Assembly: GCA_000499405.2 (NCBI GenBank)
Contig: HG738137.1
Coordinates: forward strand, 27,304,758 to 27,368,757
Length of the DNA: 64,000 bases
Reading direction: 5' to 3'
Source of the DNA: Onchocerca volvulus
Lineage: Eukaryota > Nematoda > Chromadorea > Rhabditida > Onchocercidae
How positions within the stretch are numbered: the first letter of the stretch is position 1; every line of letters starts with the position of its first letter. The position numbers and the translations under genes are program-made. Positions 23,657-37,770 of this stretch are shown here, piece by piece. Under the pieces are notes generated by a model. That model was not told the origin of the DNA. It saw only the letters and a list, made by a program, of their open reading frames with translations, and searched no databases.

Positions 23657-26600
23657 TAATCGTAGTATTCCTAAATTTGTCCTACATGGTCGACGCAATA
23701 TCCTGAAAATAAATTTTATAAAATATTTAGTTTTCGAATATTTCGAAATAAAAAAAAAAAAAAGAGGCAGAAAGAATTATATATCTAATTTAATTAACCA
23801 TGTAAACATAAAAGACAAATTTGTTTTATGTATATCATCATAATACGAATTTTTTATTGCGATTTAAAATTTCACCTGACTATATGCTGATGCATTTTTT
23901 AAAATCTTGCCGACCAAAGTGGGCGATATTGATAATTCAGCAGATAAAAATTTTATCTTATCAATAATAAGCAAATATTCGTAATGTTGTATGTCGTCGA
24001 AAAGACCCAAATTTTGTAAAAATTGTTATAAGATGTATTATTGATGAATTCTGCATAAGAATCTAATCATACAACTTTTCTTATTGTTCCGTTTCGAAAA
24101 GCAATTAAACCATTAATAGCTAAATAAGATTAAAATTTAATCAAATGATAGAAATGTGATAACAAAAAAAAAAAAAGAAAAATCGATCTAACGTTAATAG
24201 TAAACTTGGAATTTATCGTAATATATAGTAGGGGAGAAAGATTAGCTTTATGAAAAAATAAAATAAAAAAAAAGAAAAAATGGAAATTATTTCGATTAAA
24301 AAAAAAAAACTTGTTCGTTTGTATATACGAGATGGCATTAAAGTGATCAATCATTTCAAATGCAAAATAAAGTTCACATTCAATATGTTTAAAATTGCAA
24401 AAATTGCTCAGCGCTGTTGAGTTGAAAATAATTTTACTCCAATATAAACAAATGAAAAAAAAAAAAAAAAAAAAGGAAGAAATGGACAAATTTGTAAACT
24501 AAATAACAGAATGAGAAAAAAAAAAAAAAAAATCAAAGTGTTGTAATTTCGGTTGAATAAACCATTGCAATCTACAATCTAAACATCTGCCAGACAAATG
24601 AGAGATTAGAATTTCTACCACTAAAGTTCAATTTCTATGAAAAAAATAGTACTGTAAAAATCCATATGTTTCCTTTTTTATAGCATTTGTATGATACTAT
24701 GGCATAGCAGATGTTAAAATTAATTTTCAATTTTAGCCTTTGATGAGAAAGTTTTAGATAGAATTCGGCAGAAGAAATATTGAAAATAAATTTATGTATA
24801 ATCAAGCAACCTTGATAATAATTAATAACAATTAATTTAATTAAAAGATGGAGACAGATAGAGAGAAATATTTAAAACAGACGAAATGACATTGTTATTT
24901 TTAAGATTGACATTATCACTTCAGATAGTTAACTAAACAAGACATTGCTTATACTTTTATAATAAAGATAGCAACGACAAAAAAAAAAAAAACTCGAAAA
25001 AAAAATATTTTCCTTTTTTTTTCCTTTTTTTAAATTGAATGGATCAATAGGAGAAAAAATTTAATTTTTTTTTTTTAAATTTTAGATATTAATTTGAAAT
25101 GGAATCGGTAGGAGGTTCAATGTTGGATCTTATCAATCGAAACAATGTGATAACAAAAGATTTGCCCCTAATGGCTATTTTTCGATTCTAAATATTCGAT
25201 TTTTTTCCATTTACATTCAAAATAAAAAAAAAAAAAGAAATTGATAATGGAAGAAATCATTATTTCTATTAAAGAAATAATTTGAAGAGTAGTTGAGAAG
25301 AATTTGAAATACTTGATTAATTTAAATACAAAAAGATCAACGAGAATAAGTTTAGTTATTTCTTAATAAAATATTTTCAAATTTTGGGAATGACTGCTAA
25401 ATGTCAAAACTTTATTTCAAAATCTGAGATTTGAATGAAAATAAATTATTTTGAATGCATACTTACTACATTCGAATAAATTTTGAAATTTACTTAAAAT
25501 TTAAATAATTTAAATCAAAAAACGACACTTTGATACAATTGATAATTTGTTACATCTTAAAACATTTGAATTACTAGAAAAACTATCAAAATTCAAAATA
25601 AATAATTAATATTGTCAGGTTTGATTTAGGTTTATTTACTCAACTACAGGAGGAAAATTCGATGGCAACATTTCGGTATTTTATGCTGCAAAAGAAGTTT
25701 TTTCATCAAAGTAGCTCCTATCTACGATAAAATTTTGAAGGTTAAAAGAGAACGCTGACTAAAGATCAGGCATTTCCTACTTCAATTGTCGTTTAAATTG
25801 TCATTATCATTTAACGATAAAAGCGGTAACAATCCTAAGAAATAGAGTAGTACTTCGATGATCAAAATCAATGCAACATTTGTCGAAGCAATGATAGGGA
25901 AAAAGAAAAAATTTACGACGTTTCAAAAACGTTGAATATATTAAAATTTAAATAAATTTAAAAAAAAAAAAACTAAAATAAACTTTGCAATAGCGGAGAT
26001 AATCGTTGTTAATACAATATGCATGCATGCATGCATGTTCGATGTGCATGCAAGCATCAATTCAAACACATCGAAAAGATACATATAAGCACAGTATATA
26101 TCATATGCAGAAATAACTGATACATATGGCATTATCATTGTTGCTATCAGATTGAAATTGAAATCAATAGTAAAGTGATATTTCTTCGAGAAATTGATGT
26201 CTAGCACGTATGACGTTTAATTGCTTTCTGAACATCAAATCTTGGAATAGTTTTCGTCTTTCACGCATCAATAGTAAAATTGATTGTAACTGTAAAACTA
26301 ATTCAATCCTATGTCTATCACTAAGATTCAAATTAAACTTGAAAGAATTATCCCCAAAAATATAACTAAAAATCTAAAAAAAAAATCATACGAGAACAAT
26401 AATTATGGATATAATAACGACAACAATATATAACAACTATTAGGAATAGAAAATAATACACAGTGTTGAAAATAAATTATTAACTTAAAAATCATCTGTT
26501 TGGAAAACAAAAATCACAAACTGTACGTCTATTGACATAGATTGCGACATATTAAACGACAAACGACAATCAAAAAATAATTCGCAAATACCCGGACAGA

Positions 26601-29204
26601 GAGATCATTACTACAAGTGATATATCATTTGTATAATGTTATCCATTTAATTTATATACGAAACTATATAGTATCAAATTAATTAATTGAATTAATATAA
26701 TATATTGAGTTAATCGCCATTTATTTTTTTCAAGAGTAATGAATTTCCAGTTTTATAGGAATTAAGCACTAATTTGATTTAATGAATAAGATATCAAAAG
26801 ATATTGACAAAAGTAAATATCAATACCTCTTAAATGCTAATTTATGAGTAACGAGCATTCCATCACATACTTTTCTGGAATCTTTGAATATAACAAAAAA
26901 ATGTGTATACGTCATTTGACCTCTTTTTTCCTTAAATTTTTGGGAAAAGAAAAAAACTATCAGCCACGAGTGACGCATTTTAAATTATATGATGAATCGA
27001 TGGTCAGTTGTCATTTCTTTTATAGTTACGATCAATATATGTCAAATATGATTCTTTCATTTATCACAACTGAAATATTTCGATGTAAAATGAAACAAAT
27101 ACTTTTGATGTAATAAATTTCAATGCAGAAATTTAAATTGTATATCATCCATTTGTTGATTATTGCAAATTGTTTGAGGCAAATAAACTGATAAATTGAT
27201 TATAAGCAATAATAAACTATGATAAGTAGCCAAAAGAAATAAGAATATATAATAATAGGAGCAATGAAAAATATTTCCCTTATCATTAAGTCATTTCGGA
27301 TGTTACTCTCGATATAGTTCATTTTCGAAGTTTATTATTCGTTAAGAAAATTGAAGCACTTATCTTTGATAGATGGATAAACATTTTTCTTATTATTTGC
27401 TTCTTAGCATTTCAATTTTTAATTCGTACAACATGTTTTAGTATTTTGAAAAAAGTATTTTCTTCGTTTTTGTTTCTTAATTTTTTTGCTAATTCTTGGA
27501 ACTAATTCTCAGGTAATCAAAAATACTTTTTACATGAACACCAAAGAAAAATAATGCAATTAAAATGCATCTGATCAGCAGAATCAAATAATCAATATTA
27601 TTTATTCAATTTAATCGGGAAAAGATTGTCAACATCTCATCAAAGATTAGCGATTTTCTTTAACAAAAGTTAAAACTAAAATTATAAAGCTAAAAATTTC
27701 ACAGGTTTGAAAGAAAAGAAATTTATCTGAAATGATTTAACCGTTCAAACAATAATCATAATATGATCGATGGATTAAAAAATCGTTACTATTATGAAGT
27801 ATGCTGAGAAATGAATATATATATGACTATTGAAAAATATGTATTCAAACTTGAATATGTCCGACATACACATAATAATGAAATGATTATTAGAATATGA
27901 GAACAATAGTTCAGAACAATAATTAAATCTAAATTTAATTGAAAGAGTATTGTCCCGTTTTGCTAAATAATTGCAAACTGGACATTTACAACTGGTCAAC
28001 AACAAAATAAATCCTCCTAATCTATCTTCAACGCTTCATTATGATTTGCCATGTCTTGGCAATCTTAACTATCATTCGGTTAGAAGTCTCGATTCAAGTT
28101 GTACTCGTCTACAAAAAATCTAATTTAACGCATCCGCAAATATTAAATTTTTATAATTTTAAATTAAATATTACGACTTAAATGGTGCAATCAAAATTAA
28201 ACTGAAAATTAGAAATGAATTAAAAAATGATTAAAAATTTACTTTAAGTTATTAAATTCGAAACATTATTGTCTATTATTATTACCTTAGATCAATTATC
28301 TATAAGCTGATCAAACCTAATGAAAAAAGCGTCATTGAATTTGATACATTCCTGAACCAGCGTAAATCTTTTAAATTATCCAATTATTTCAATTTATTGA
28401 ATTAAGTTATATTTAGTTATAAAAGAAGAAGACATATGGATACAAATATTTTTTTGTCTATCTTTTTAATGACAAAATAAAGCTATTTTTTATATCTATT
28501 TTTCACTGCAATTGTTATTTAATATTACGGAAACAAGTTTGTAAATACATACAAACTGCATTCTTTAACTAATTAATGATATTTACACAAAATTTATCAA
28601 GTTCTCAGTTTATATCTAATTTGATTCTAATTGGTTAGTTTTTGGCATTAAAAGTATTCTGATATATATAAATATTGAACAGTTTATAAGTTTAACAATG
28701 TACAAAATATACTGCACTGAATGTCATTTCTAAACTTCTGTTTATGGTTATGCAAATTAAATTTCATAATTTATTTTGTTTAGATGAAATGATACTTTGC
28801 AATCTAATGAGCGGGATCAAAGTACTTTACAATTTGAATTAAACGTAAATTTATGAAGTTAGAAGATTTATATTTCGCTAATAGAAAATATATCATTCAC
28901 ATTTTTTAGACTTTTGAAGTGAAGCTAAGAGCAAAAATATTTTGTAAAAACAGTTTCAAAATTTTTAACGATGTGCAGAATGATGTAATAAGTAAAGAAT
29001 TTATATGTAACTTATTCATATTTTAGCATAATAAGATTAATAGTATTCAGAAAAATTACAGCCCGAATTAAAATAAATAATACGAAATAAACTTTTAAAG
29101 ATGCATGAGACAAAATGTTGCATTGCGACATATTCGGTGTGCGTAATTTATATAAATAAAAAATGTGAATGTTCGTTGTTGCTTGCCACCTAAAATTTCG
29201 AATT

Positions 29205-29275
29205 CTTACTGACTTGAAAATTTGAAGCAACGTTGCATTCGAATAGATGCGTGTTTTTATACAAGAAAAGTGCGT
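29205..29275 (+). repeat. Repeat B-like fragment
   Basis: Contains GAAAATTTGAAGCAACGTTG followed by CATTCGAATAGATGCGTG and a TTTTTATA block, closely resembling repeat B copy 1, but in the large spacer between laminin and GatC. Boundaries are approximate. Confidence 0.6.
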
Positions 29276-30125
29276 GTTTACGAACTTTAAGAGATTTAAG
29301 ATTTTGAATAAACGAATGTTTACATTTTTATTTATATAGACTAGTGCGAAAATAGAAATGATTTCTTAGAAATGAATTTGTATTTTTCTTAGCATAATCT
29401 TAATTCGAATAATGAAATCGAACAACTGCTATTCAATAAAGGAAAAATTGAAAGAACAATCACAATCCGTTCTATTCACATGGAACATTTAACTGGAAAA
29501 AATTACATAACAAGAAATTAGATAACTAAAAAAAATTAGATAACGAGGAATTCACACTGCGACACTTTTGGTGTTAACGAAAAATTCTGCAAAATTCTAT
29601 TTTTTCTTTTATTGGCTATGTTCCTGAATGACTTAGAGCTCTAAGTAAGATAAAGAAATTATCACTGTAAAAAAATATTTATTACAATTTAATGAAATGC
29701 AAAAACATATTTTATGGCTTAATACCTGAGACATATTATATTCCAGCAGACGGATGATGATAATTTTTCTGAGCGTGATAAGAAAATATAAAAAAATAAT
29801 ATTTTACCATATATATTTAGTTTGGTAGCTTTAAGCCTTTCTTGAATTTACGAAAAAAAAATTTTTTTTCATTGTTCATCGAAAGTGTAATGATTTGTAA
29901 AACAATGTCTGTTGCTAGAATCATATTTATGTAATAATTAATTTTCTCCTCAGAAATTCAAAATTTGCTGATGACAATATAAGAAGATAACGATGAGAAT
30001 AATCAATGGCGTAATAATAAATTCATGCAATGAAGAGAGCGAATTACTCCAAAAGCGTTTTCAAGGTCAGTATAATGTGACCCTGCTATCGTTATATCAC
30101 ATTTCGCTGTTACCTTATTTCATGT

Positions 30126-30212
30126 AAATATATATATATAAATATAAATATAAATATAAGTATAAATATAAATATAAATATAAATATAAATATAAATATA
30201 AATATAAATACA
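30126..30212. repeat. TATAAA hexamer array
   Basis: About 14 tandem hexamers with one G substitution, flanked by TA and ATTT repeats up to about 30245. Confidence 0.9.
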
Positions 30213-33200
30213 TATATATATTCATATATTTATTTATATTTATATAAAATAGAGGATATATTAATAGCAAATATATATCATTATGACACTTTTACTACTT
30301 CATAACTGATGATCATAAAGAAAAAATAAATAAAAAAAAGTGAAAATGAAAAATACAATACAGATAATATTGACATCACACTCCTTAGTCATTTCCATTA
30401 TTAATTTAGTATTGGAATTTTAAATTATAAGCTAAGGACAGAGCAAGGATGTTACGGTATATTTTAAACTTGAAATGCGATCAGATTTCAATTCAACTAT
30501 TTAGTTACATCACTTGCACCACTTTGTTAAGAATTAAAATTTTTTTTAAAATTTCATAGTATTTCAAGAGTATAAGTTCAAAAAATCAGGAGAAATTTTT
30601 AATCGAACAAAAATGAAGAATCATCGAAAATGTAAAAATAGAAAAACCAATTTTGCATACAAAAAAAGAAAATTTTGAAAATGGAAATATTAAAGCAAGA
30701 ATTTGTTTGAAAAAAAGTGGAACATAACAGATGAACGGAAAAACCGGATTGAAAAAAAAAAAAAAAAATAGAATGAATAAATAAAATTGATACGTGAAAA
30801 AAAATGCAACGGAAAATCAAAGATGGATTTATTTACTGAAAATTTCAAAATAGAACTGAAAAACGTGAAGGAGAAGAAAAATTCGAATTTATTTGAGGAA
30901 AAAAAAAAAAAGAAAAAAAAAAGAGAAGAGGACACGCTTGAAAAAATGATTTGTTATGTGAACATCTTGCGAACAAAATTATCAATGTTGTCCTTCATGA
31001 TATTATTTTTACGATTTAATTTGACAGAATTTGTTGCAATTCAGTTTCGCAGTCAATTACGACATTTTTTTTTTCGCTAGAAAGTATATATTCTTCGACC
31101 TAAAAAAAAAAAAAAACTTCCCAAATTGTGACATTAGATAATTTTGGAGACTTTATCGGGAACAATTTAATTCTTAGTCTCCCAGTATTATTGCATGTAG
31201 AAAAATGTATATGCATATCTTTGCAAAAAAAAAAGATAATGGAAATTAATAAAACTAAAATTTTTGCATTTTTCTTGAAACATAACCGGATCATAGTCAA
31301 GCTAGATTCTGAAATCTATTACTTATTACTTCTGACCTCTCTCCTTATTTAAAAAAATTTTTTAAGAGTGAATACAAATGAAACATAAGAATCAATTCTC
31401 AATTTATTTTGCTATTTCTGATCATTAAATTGTTGACCTATGATTCTGAAATTGAATTCATTTGGTTTGCTTATTCAGATTTGTAATTTACTTTTATTAA
31501 AAGATCCACTATGTATACTGTCTGAATTTTGTATATACCTATAATTTCATCGGTGATTTTACATTTTCATTTACAATTTGATACTATTTCATATACTATC
31601 AGAAATTATATATTAAAAAAAAAAACAATAATAAATTTACTTTTTGTGTTTTCAATTCTAAAATTATAGATACGACACGTGAATTTACAAATAATTACAG
31701 ATATTAATTTTACGTATACTATCCATAATGGATCTCTTAAGATGATAATAAGAATTCTAAATCAAATATATTCAATTTGAAAATCAAAAATCAACAATTC
31801 CATGCATAATGATTTAAATATTATAATTTATGACCTCTTTGATCATGTTCAAACGTCACAATTGAACTATGAACTGATTGTACATTGTTTCGATGTAATA
31901 AAAAATGCAAGCTATTTTTAATCAAAAAATTTAAATTTAAATAATGAGTTAGTCATTGAGCAGTTGCCATTGATTTATGTATGAAATTACGATGAATATA
32001 CTACTCAACACGAAAGAATAAATGTTTAAAAAATGACTTTATCTTCGATGCTTTAGAAAACAACTGTTATCGAATTATTTTTATTCTTTGAAAGATCAAT
32101 AAAATTTACTCGTGTAGAAATAATTATTTCAATAAAATTCACACTTCTTTTAGAAAATCAAACTCTCGTAATAAAAGATATTCTTAGCTAATTTGTAAAT
32201 TCTACTACTCAATAATTTATTGACTCCTTCATTCATTAGAGTAATTGTAAAATATCTAAGAAGATGGAGCATGTTGTGACAATGATTGAAAACAAATTAA
32301 AATTTGTGGATGATATTTAAGATAGGAGGATTTGTTACGGTTACGTTATAATTACGAAAGCATTACGCTAAAAGACTTGTAATTGACGTAAACAAGTTAG
32401 TACGTAAGCAAGCTGAAAGTTTTGCAATGTAACTCGAGTTAAAATTATTTCTTATCATATGATCATTCTGATCTAATAACATGAAAGAGATTGATTCAAT
32501 TCAATTCGGTTGAAATCCTTCCAAAAAAAAAAAAAAAAATCTGTCAATAATGTATTGCGTGCATAAACTATAATGTTCGCAATCATTCAAATCTTCGTAA
32601 AACTGTAATCCTTATTTTGGGAAAATTACAAGAACTAATCGAATTTCTCAACGAATTGCAAATCTAAAATATTTCAAGTGAAATTCTAAAATTTTCAGCT
32701 AAATTATTCCAAATTAAAATTTTCAAATTAAAAAGCATTGAGAAATTGATTTAAAAAAAAAAAAAAAAAAAAAATCATACCTCTCCTTCGTTGATTTTTT
32801 TTTTTCATTTAAGAGATAGCAAATGTTAAAATTGAGAAACCAGTTTTGGTAAAGTAAATAAATTCAAAGATAAAATAAAACTCGTTAAAATATGAAATTA
32901 ATTTTAAGCCTAAATTTTAATTAACAAGAATTAAGGAAAAATAATTATCAATTCATTTCGTGCAAAATAGGGAGCTGTAATCATTTTTATTCCGCTAATT
33001 TATTAACAGATGATAAAGATGGCATCCAAAATTTTCAATCATTTGGATTTCTTTGCCATTTGACCTTTCTTAGATAAATCAAAAAAAGAACAGCTGTTTA
33101 ATCAATTTCTTACTATCATCATTACTATCATACAAATGAAATCATTGATTAAATAGCAACAACAATCTTAATATCAATGATATTATCACTTTCTATTGCA

Positions 33201-34765
33201 ATTGTGACAGATGATAGATATATGTCCTCTCTTCCCATTTTAATCATTCAATTTGCTCATTAGTATTGCAAAAATTTCATGTTTGATTTACTTTTTTTTA
33301 AAATAAATGAGAAAGCTCTTAAAGAAGTAAATTATTGTTTCAATGAGTTATCACTAAGCAAAGTACTGTTCATTTGAATAGCATTAATTAATAAAACTAC
33401 TAATACTTATCAGCAAGATAGCCATAAGCAATAATATAATTCGTTTAAAAGTTATTGAATTAAATCAATAAATAGCAAAAATAATAAGAATACGTTTTGT
33501 CAAAAAATTGAAATGCAAAATTTTATATTTTGAAGAAAATGGATAAGGAGAAGAAGGAGAAGCACATAATTATTTAAATTAAGGAGCACGAAAATTTATA
33601 GTTAATCTAACAACGAAATGATCAGAAAAGCTTTTTAAACAAATATTACGATTAGATAAGAGTAACTTTCTTCCTTAAATTCAGATTATTTTATCACTCT
33701 TCTTGTAAATAATTATTTCAAGATGCTAATTTCTATTTTAATCAGAAATATGAGAGGTATAAGTGAGATGATAATGTAAATCAAATGGTAAATAAATGTG
33801 GAAAATGATATAACAAAAATTATGATAAAAATGATTGATAGAGGTGATAAAGTAGAAAATTAGTTCCATTAATTTAATGAAAATCATTGAAAATCAAAAT
33901 AAAAAAATATCATAAATCAAATAGTATATAAATAAATAAATTAAATAAATAAATAAAAATCAGTAAAACATAAAAATGATTGAATGAAATAGAAAATTAG
34001 TTCTATTCATTTGATAGTATCATTGAAAATTATTGAATTAAAATTTTTAAGCTCATTTTAGAAGAATATGTATGAAAGAAATCTGCAACATTGAGAAATG
34101 ATAACAATTATCATTGATAATATCATGTGACAAATTTCTGCACATTCCATTCTAAGCGATAGGGAAAAAAACGAATGGAATGATAATGGCCGCTCACTGT
34201 TCATATTTTTATTTCTTTGTCATTATCATTCCATTTCATGTCATCGAAATGATTGACCATTCTTGTGTCGCAACAATCATAATAATTACTAATCATACTT
34301 TTCGAAACTTTTCGCAAAAATATATCTTATCATATCAATTCGTATCTATTTCTTTTTTTTTATCATAACTTATCATATCAGTTCGTAAAACCTAATATGA
34401 TAAGATATGATATTTGAAAAATTTAAATAGAAATTAAAATTGAAATAATACATAAAAGATCACAAACAATAAACAAAATAGATGAAGTATGCAAATGAGC
34501 ACAGAGATATGCTGCTGCTAAACGTCAAATAAACCTGATGATGATGAAGAAGTAGTAGTGAAGAAGATAGGTTAGCTTTAGAGAAGAAAGAGTCTGAAGT
34601 GGATTTGATCGAAATGTAACTCTGAAAGGTTAAATGCAGTAAATATTATCAGTAATTATTATCAACCATTATCAAACTGGCTAAGCATTTTTAATCTGCC
34701 AAGTTGTTGACATCATTTATGGCCAAGAAATTAATTATCTACCTATCTACCTGCATCTACCTGCA

Positions 34766-34804
34766 CATCATCATCATCATCATCATCATCATTATCATCA
34801 TCAT
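34766..34804. repeat. CAT trinucleotide microsatellite
   Basis: About 13 CAT/ATC units with one TAT interruption near the end. Confidence 0.9.
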
Positions 34805-34939
34805 TTCTAACCTGATGACAACAAGAGAGACAAGATGAGAAGAAACAGAGCATTGTCAAGTTATAACTTCTTCACGTTCAGAAGCAGACATAGGAAGATC
34901 GTCTAAAGACGGTCGTTACAGTTCATGTATACAATAATG

Positions 34940-35010
34940 CGCACATACATACATACATACACACATACATACATACGCACATACACAGACATACATACAT
35001 ACACGCACAC
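34940..35010. repeat. ACAT/ACGC tetranucleotide repeat
   Basis: Degenerate array of ACAT with ACAC and ACGC units over about 70 bases. Confidence 0.85.
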
Positions 35011-35135
35011 GCATACGTGGACGATGTCGACAGTTGCGATCGTTAGTTGCGATTGGCGGTGAAGTGAAGTGACACATCAATTTTCCCTTCCGCTTTTGTT
35101 TCAAGATATAATGATTTGTTTGTCTTTGATCAAGG

Positions 35136-35506
35136 TTTCATTTTTAATCAAAAAAAGAACAAAGGAATGATAGATGGCGGAAAAAGTCGCGCGCCATTTT
35201 ATACTGGCTAAAAATTTAGGCGCGATTTGATTAGATAAGCTAATTAGGTAATTAATTAAGTTGATTATGTCGAGGAATAGCTGAGTACAATAAAGGGTCA
35301 TTTGCAAAAGAGAATCAGAAATCTCAGTCGTTTTTTTCAATCAAAAAAAGGACGAGAAATGATAGCTGGCGAAAAAGGCGCCATTTTAGGCGTGATTTAA
35401 TTGGATAAACTAATTAAATAACTAAGTTATTATGTCCAGGAATAATTAGAATACACAATAAAGTTCCCATACAATAAAGACAATCGAAAATCTTAGTCGC
35501 TTTTTG
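35136..35506. repeat. Tandem duplication, period about 196 bases, 2 copies
   Basis: Copy 1 (35136 to about 35331) and copy 2 (about 35332-35506) share, in order, a TCAAAAAAAG start, AATGATAG..TGGCG, GCGCCATTTTA, AGGCG.GATTT, GGATAA.CTAAT, ATTATGTC.AGGAATA, ACAATAAAG and AATCTTAGTCG. They differ by small indels and substitutions. The GCGCCATTTTA core is unusually GC-rich for this spacer. Confidence 0.85.
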
Positions 35507-36813
35507 GATGAGAAAAGAATGCAAATTTTTAAAAATATTTCAATTTAATTTATCCCAATTTGGCATTTATTTATATCATTTCAATAAGATGTTGATTTTA
35601 TAAGTGTTATGTTGAAAAAAATCCTTGGCTACAAATGGACATAGGCTAATTTGATGCATCCATATCAACTGTATCTTTTTATTATGATATGAATATACTG
35701 TATAGAAATATTGATCCATCATGGTAATTATTTAATAATCAATTTTTGCGAAATTTTCGGTAATTTCGAAAATGAAACTTCAGTAAATTTAGCATGCAAT
35801 TCAATATCGCATTTCTATCAATGTTGTTATATTTTCAGATAAAAATTCAAAAATAAATCAATGAAGTCTTTTAAAAAATCCGAATGATTGTTACAAAAGA
35901 TTAGGAGGAAATTTATCAAATTTTTTATTTCGTTTTTTCCTCGAAATAATTTTTCAAGAATTATTTAAATTCGCTATGAAGCAATTTTCTTTGTTTCAAC
36001 TTCCTCATCTGTATAGCAACCAGAGAATATGTGTACAATTTTGACGATTTAATGAAATCGAAACAATAGGAAAAGAATTTATTCATTCAACTCTTCAATT
36101 GAAATGAAATATTGACTGCAATTAGAAATGGAGAGGAATTTCGACTAAAAAAAACTCGAAAGAAAATGTCAACTTAGATAAATTAATTTTTCTTGAAATC
36201 GTCCTTTAATGATTCGTTTATGATTCGTTGATTATCGTATTCATTCTTAAACAAATTTCATTCATATTTAAAATTCTTCAACAAGCCATCCGAATTATTA
36301 ATGACAGATTAAAGATCATACAGTAAAACACTTTGGTCACATTACATCACATTATGTGACGGAATGTCAGAATACATTTAAGGGAACGTACGATCAAAAC
36401 ATCTTTTAATTCATTTAATTAAAAGCTTGAGCTGTCATCAATAATTCGGATCATCTGTTGAATATTTTAAATATGAACGAATTTATTTAGGAATAAATAT
36501 GATAAATCAACTTAATTTTTAAGACGTTGTGTAAAAGGCGTATTTTCGATATGATAAATCCAATTATCTCCATTTCTTCAATCTTCTTTAAAAAGTTTTA
36601 AGTTATACAAAGTTACTATCAAGTGATGCACATCGATATACATACACATTCACACGCACAACACAAATATGCAAATTATTCTGTTATATGCAAATAGATG
36701 GATGGATGAATGGATGGAATTTGGTACTGGAAGCATTTTTATATAAGCACATTCCATAGATTTGGTTTTTCTCTTTTTTTGATTCATATTAATAAGAATT
36801 ACAGAAGTCAAAA

Positions 36814-36858
36814 ATGCGTACGTGTAAAATGCGTGCATGTAAGATGCGTACGTGTAAT
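36814..36858. repeat. 15-bp tandem repeat, 3 copies
   Basis: Three copies of ATGCGTACGTGTAAA-like units (the middle one GTGCATGTAAG). Confidence 0.8.
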
Positions 36859-37734
36859 GCCGAAAGGATATTTCCATTGAAAATTTTCTCAAATAACTCT
36901 TTACACGTAGGAAATTGTAAAAGTTTTCATATGAACTGATAGTAGCCATATGAGTATAAGCTACATTTGAGTGAATATTACAGAACGATCGACGTCGACG
37001 AATTACACTGAAAAACATTTACAACTTTTCGCATTCTTCATAAAAAACAAATTTCATGAAAATTTTAAGCTCTTTTTAATGAAATTTTTAAAAAAATGCA
37101 ATTGTTTACGTCGAACATTATTGGATTGTTATTTGAAATCAAATTGTTGCGTAACTAACAATTACATATATGAACTTTTTTTTTGAGCTAATATCTTTCC
37201 TATGATCCTAAAACTCAACTTGATTTACAAATTATTTAAAATTTAATTCAAAATTAATGAATTTCAAAAATTATTACTCACAAACATCAATCCTACTAGC
37301 TCAATATTTTGAGTGCGTTTAAAATGAGATAAATTTTGAATTTTTTCTTTTTCTTTGTCCTAAATTTAACTTATAGCATTCTGTGCGATTCCGAAATTTA
37401 CTTGTCTTGTCTTAGTTGAATTAAAAATTGCAAGAGAAATAAAATTAACAGTCAGAGATTCGAAATAATTTCGCAAAAAATTATTTAGATCAAATGAAGA
37501 CATATAATCATCACCGGTTGTCATATCATTCGCTTAGGTATTATTATTATTATGCGATTATCGAAAAAACAAGAGATATATTATGAGAAATCAGAAAAAA
37601 CAAGACATGTCATATCAAAAAATTTCAATAGAATTTTTTACGATTACGGTGAAGTTAACGAAACCGGTATAGATGATCACCAATTTTTTTTAGTAATATA
37701 AAATTAATCTATCTAACTCAAATTTTTTCTTATA

Positions 37735-37770
37735 TAGAGAGGGAAAGAGAAAAAGAGAGAGAGAGAGATA
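37735..37770. repeat. GA-rich microsatellite
   Basis: GAGAGGGAAAGAGAAAAAGA followed by an uninterrupted GA run. A poly(A)-CA repeat follows at about 37826-37856. Confidence 0.85.

Noticed and set aside
26844..27113. 89-codon + strand frame in the large spacer
   Set aside because: No known motif, AT-driven composition and no partner exons; frames of this length are expected by chance in 15 kb.
30787..31080. Lys-rich + strand frame and Phe/Ser-rich antisense frame
   Set aside because: Both are produced by poly(A)/poly(T) low-complexity sequence.
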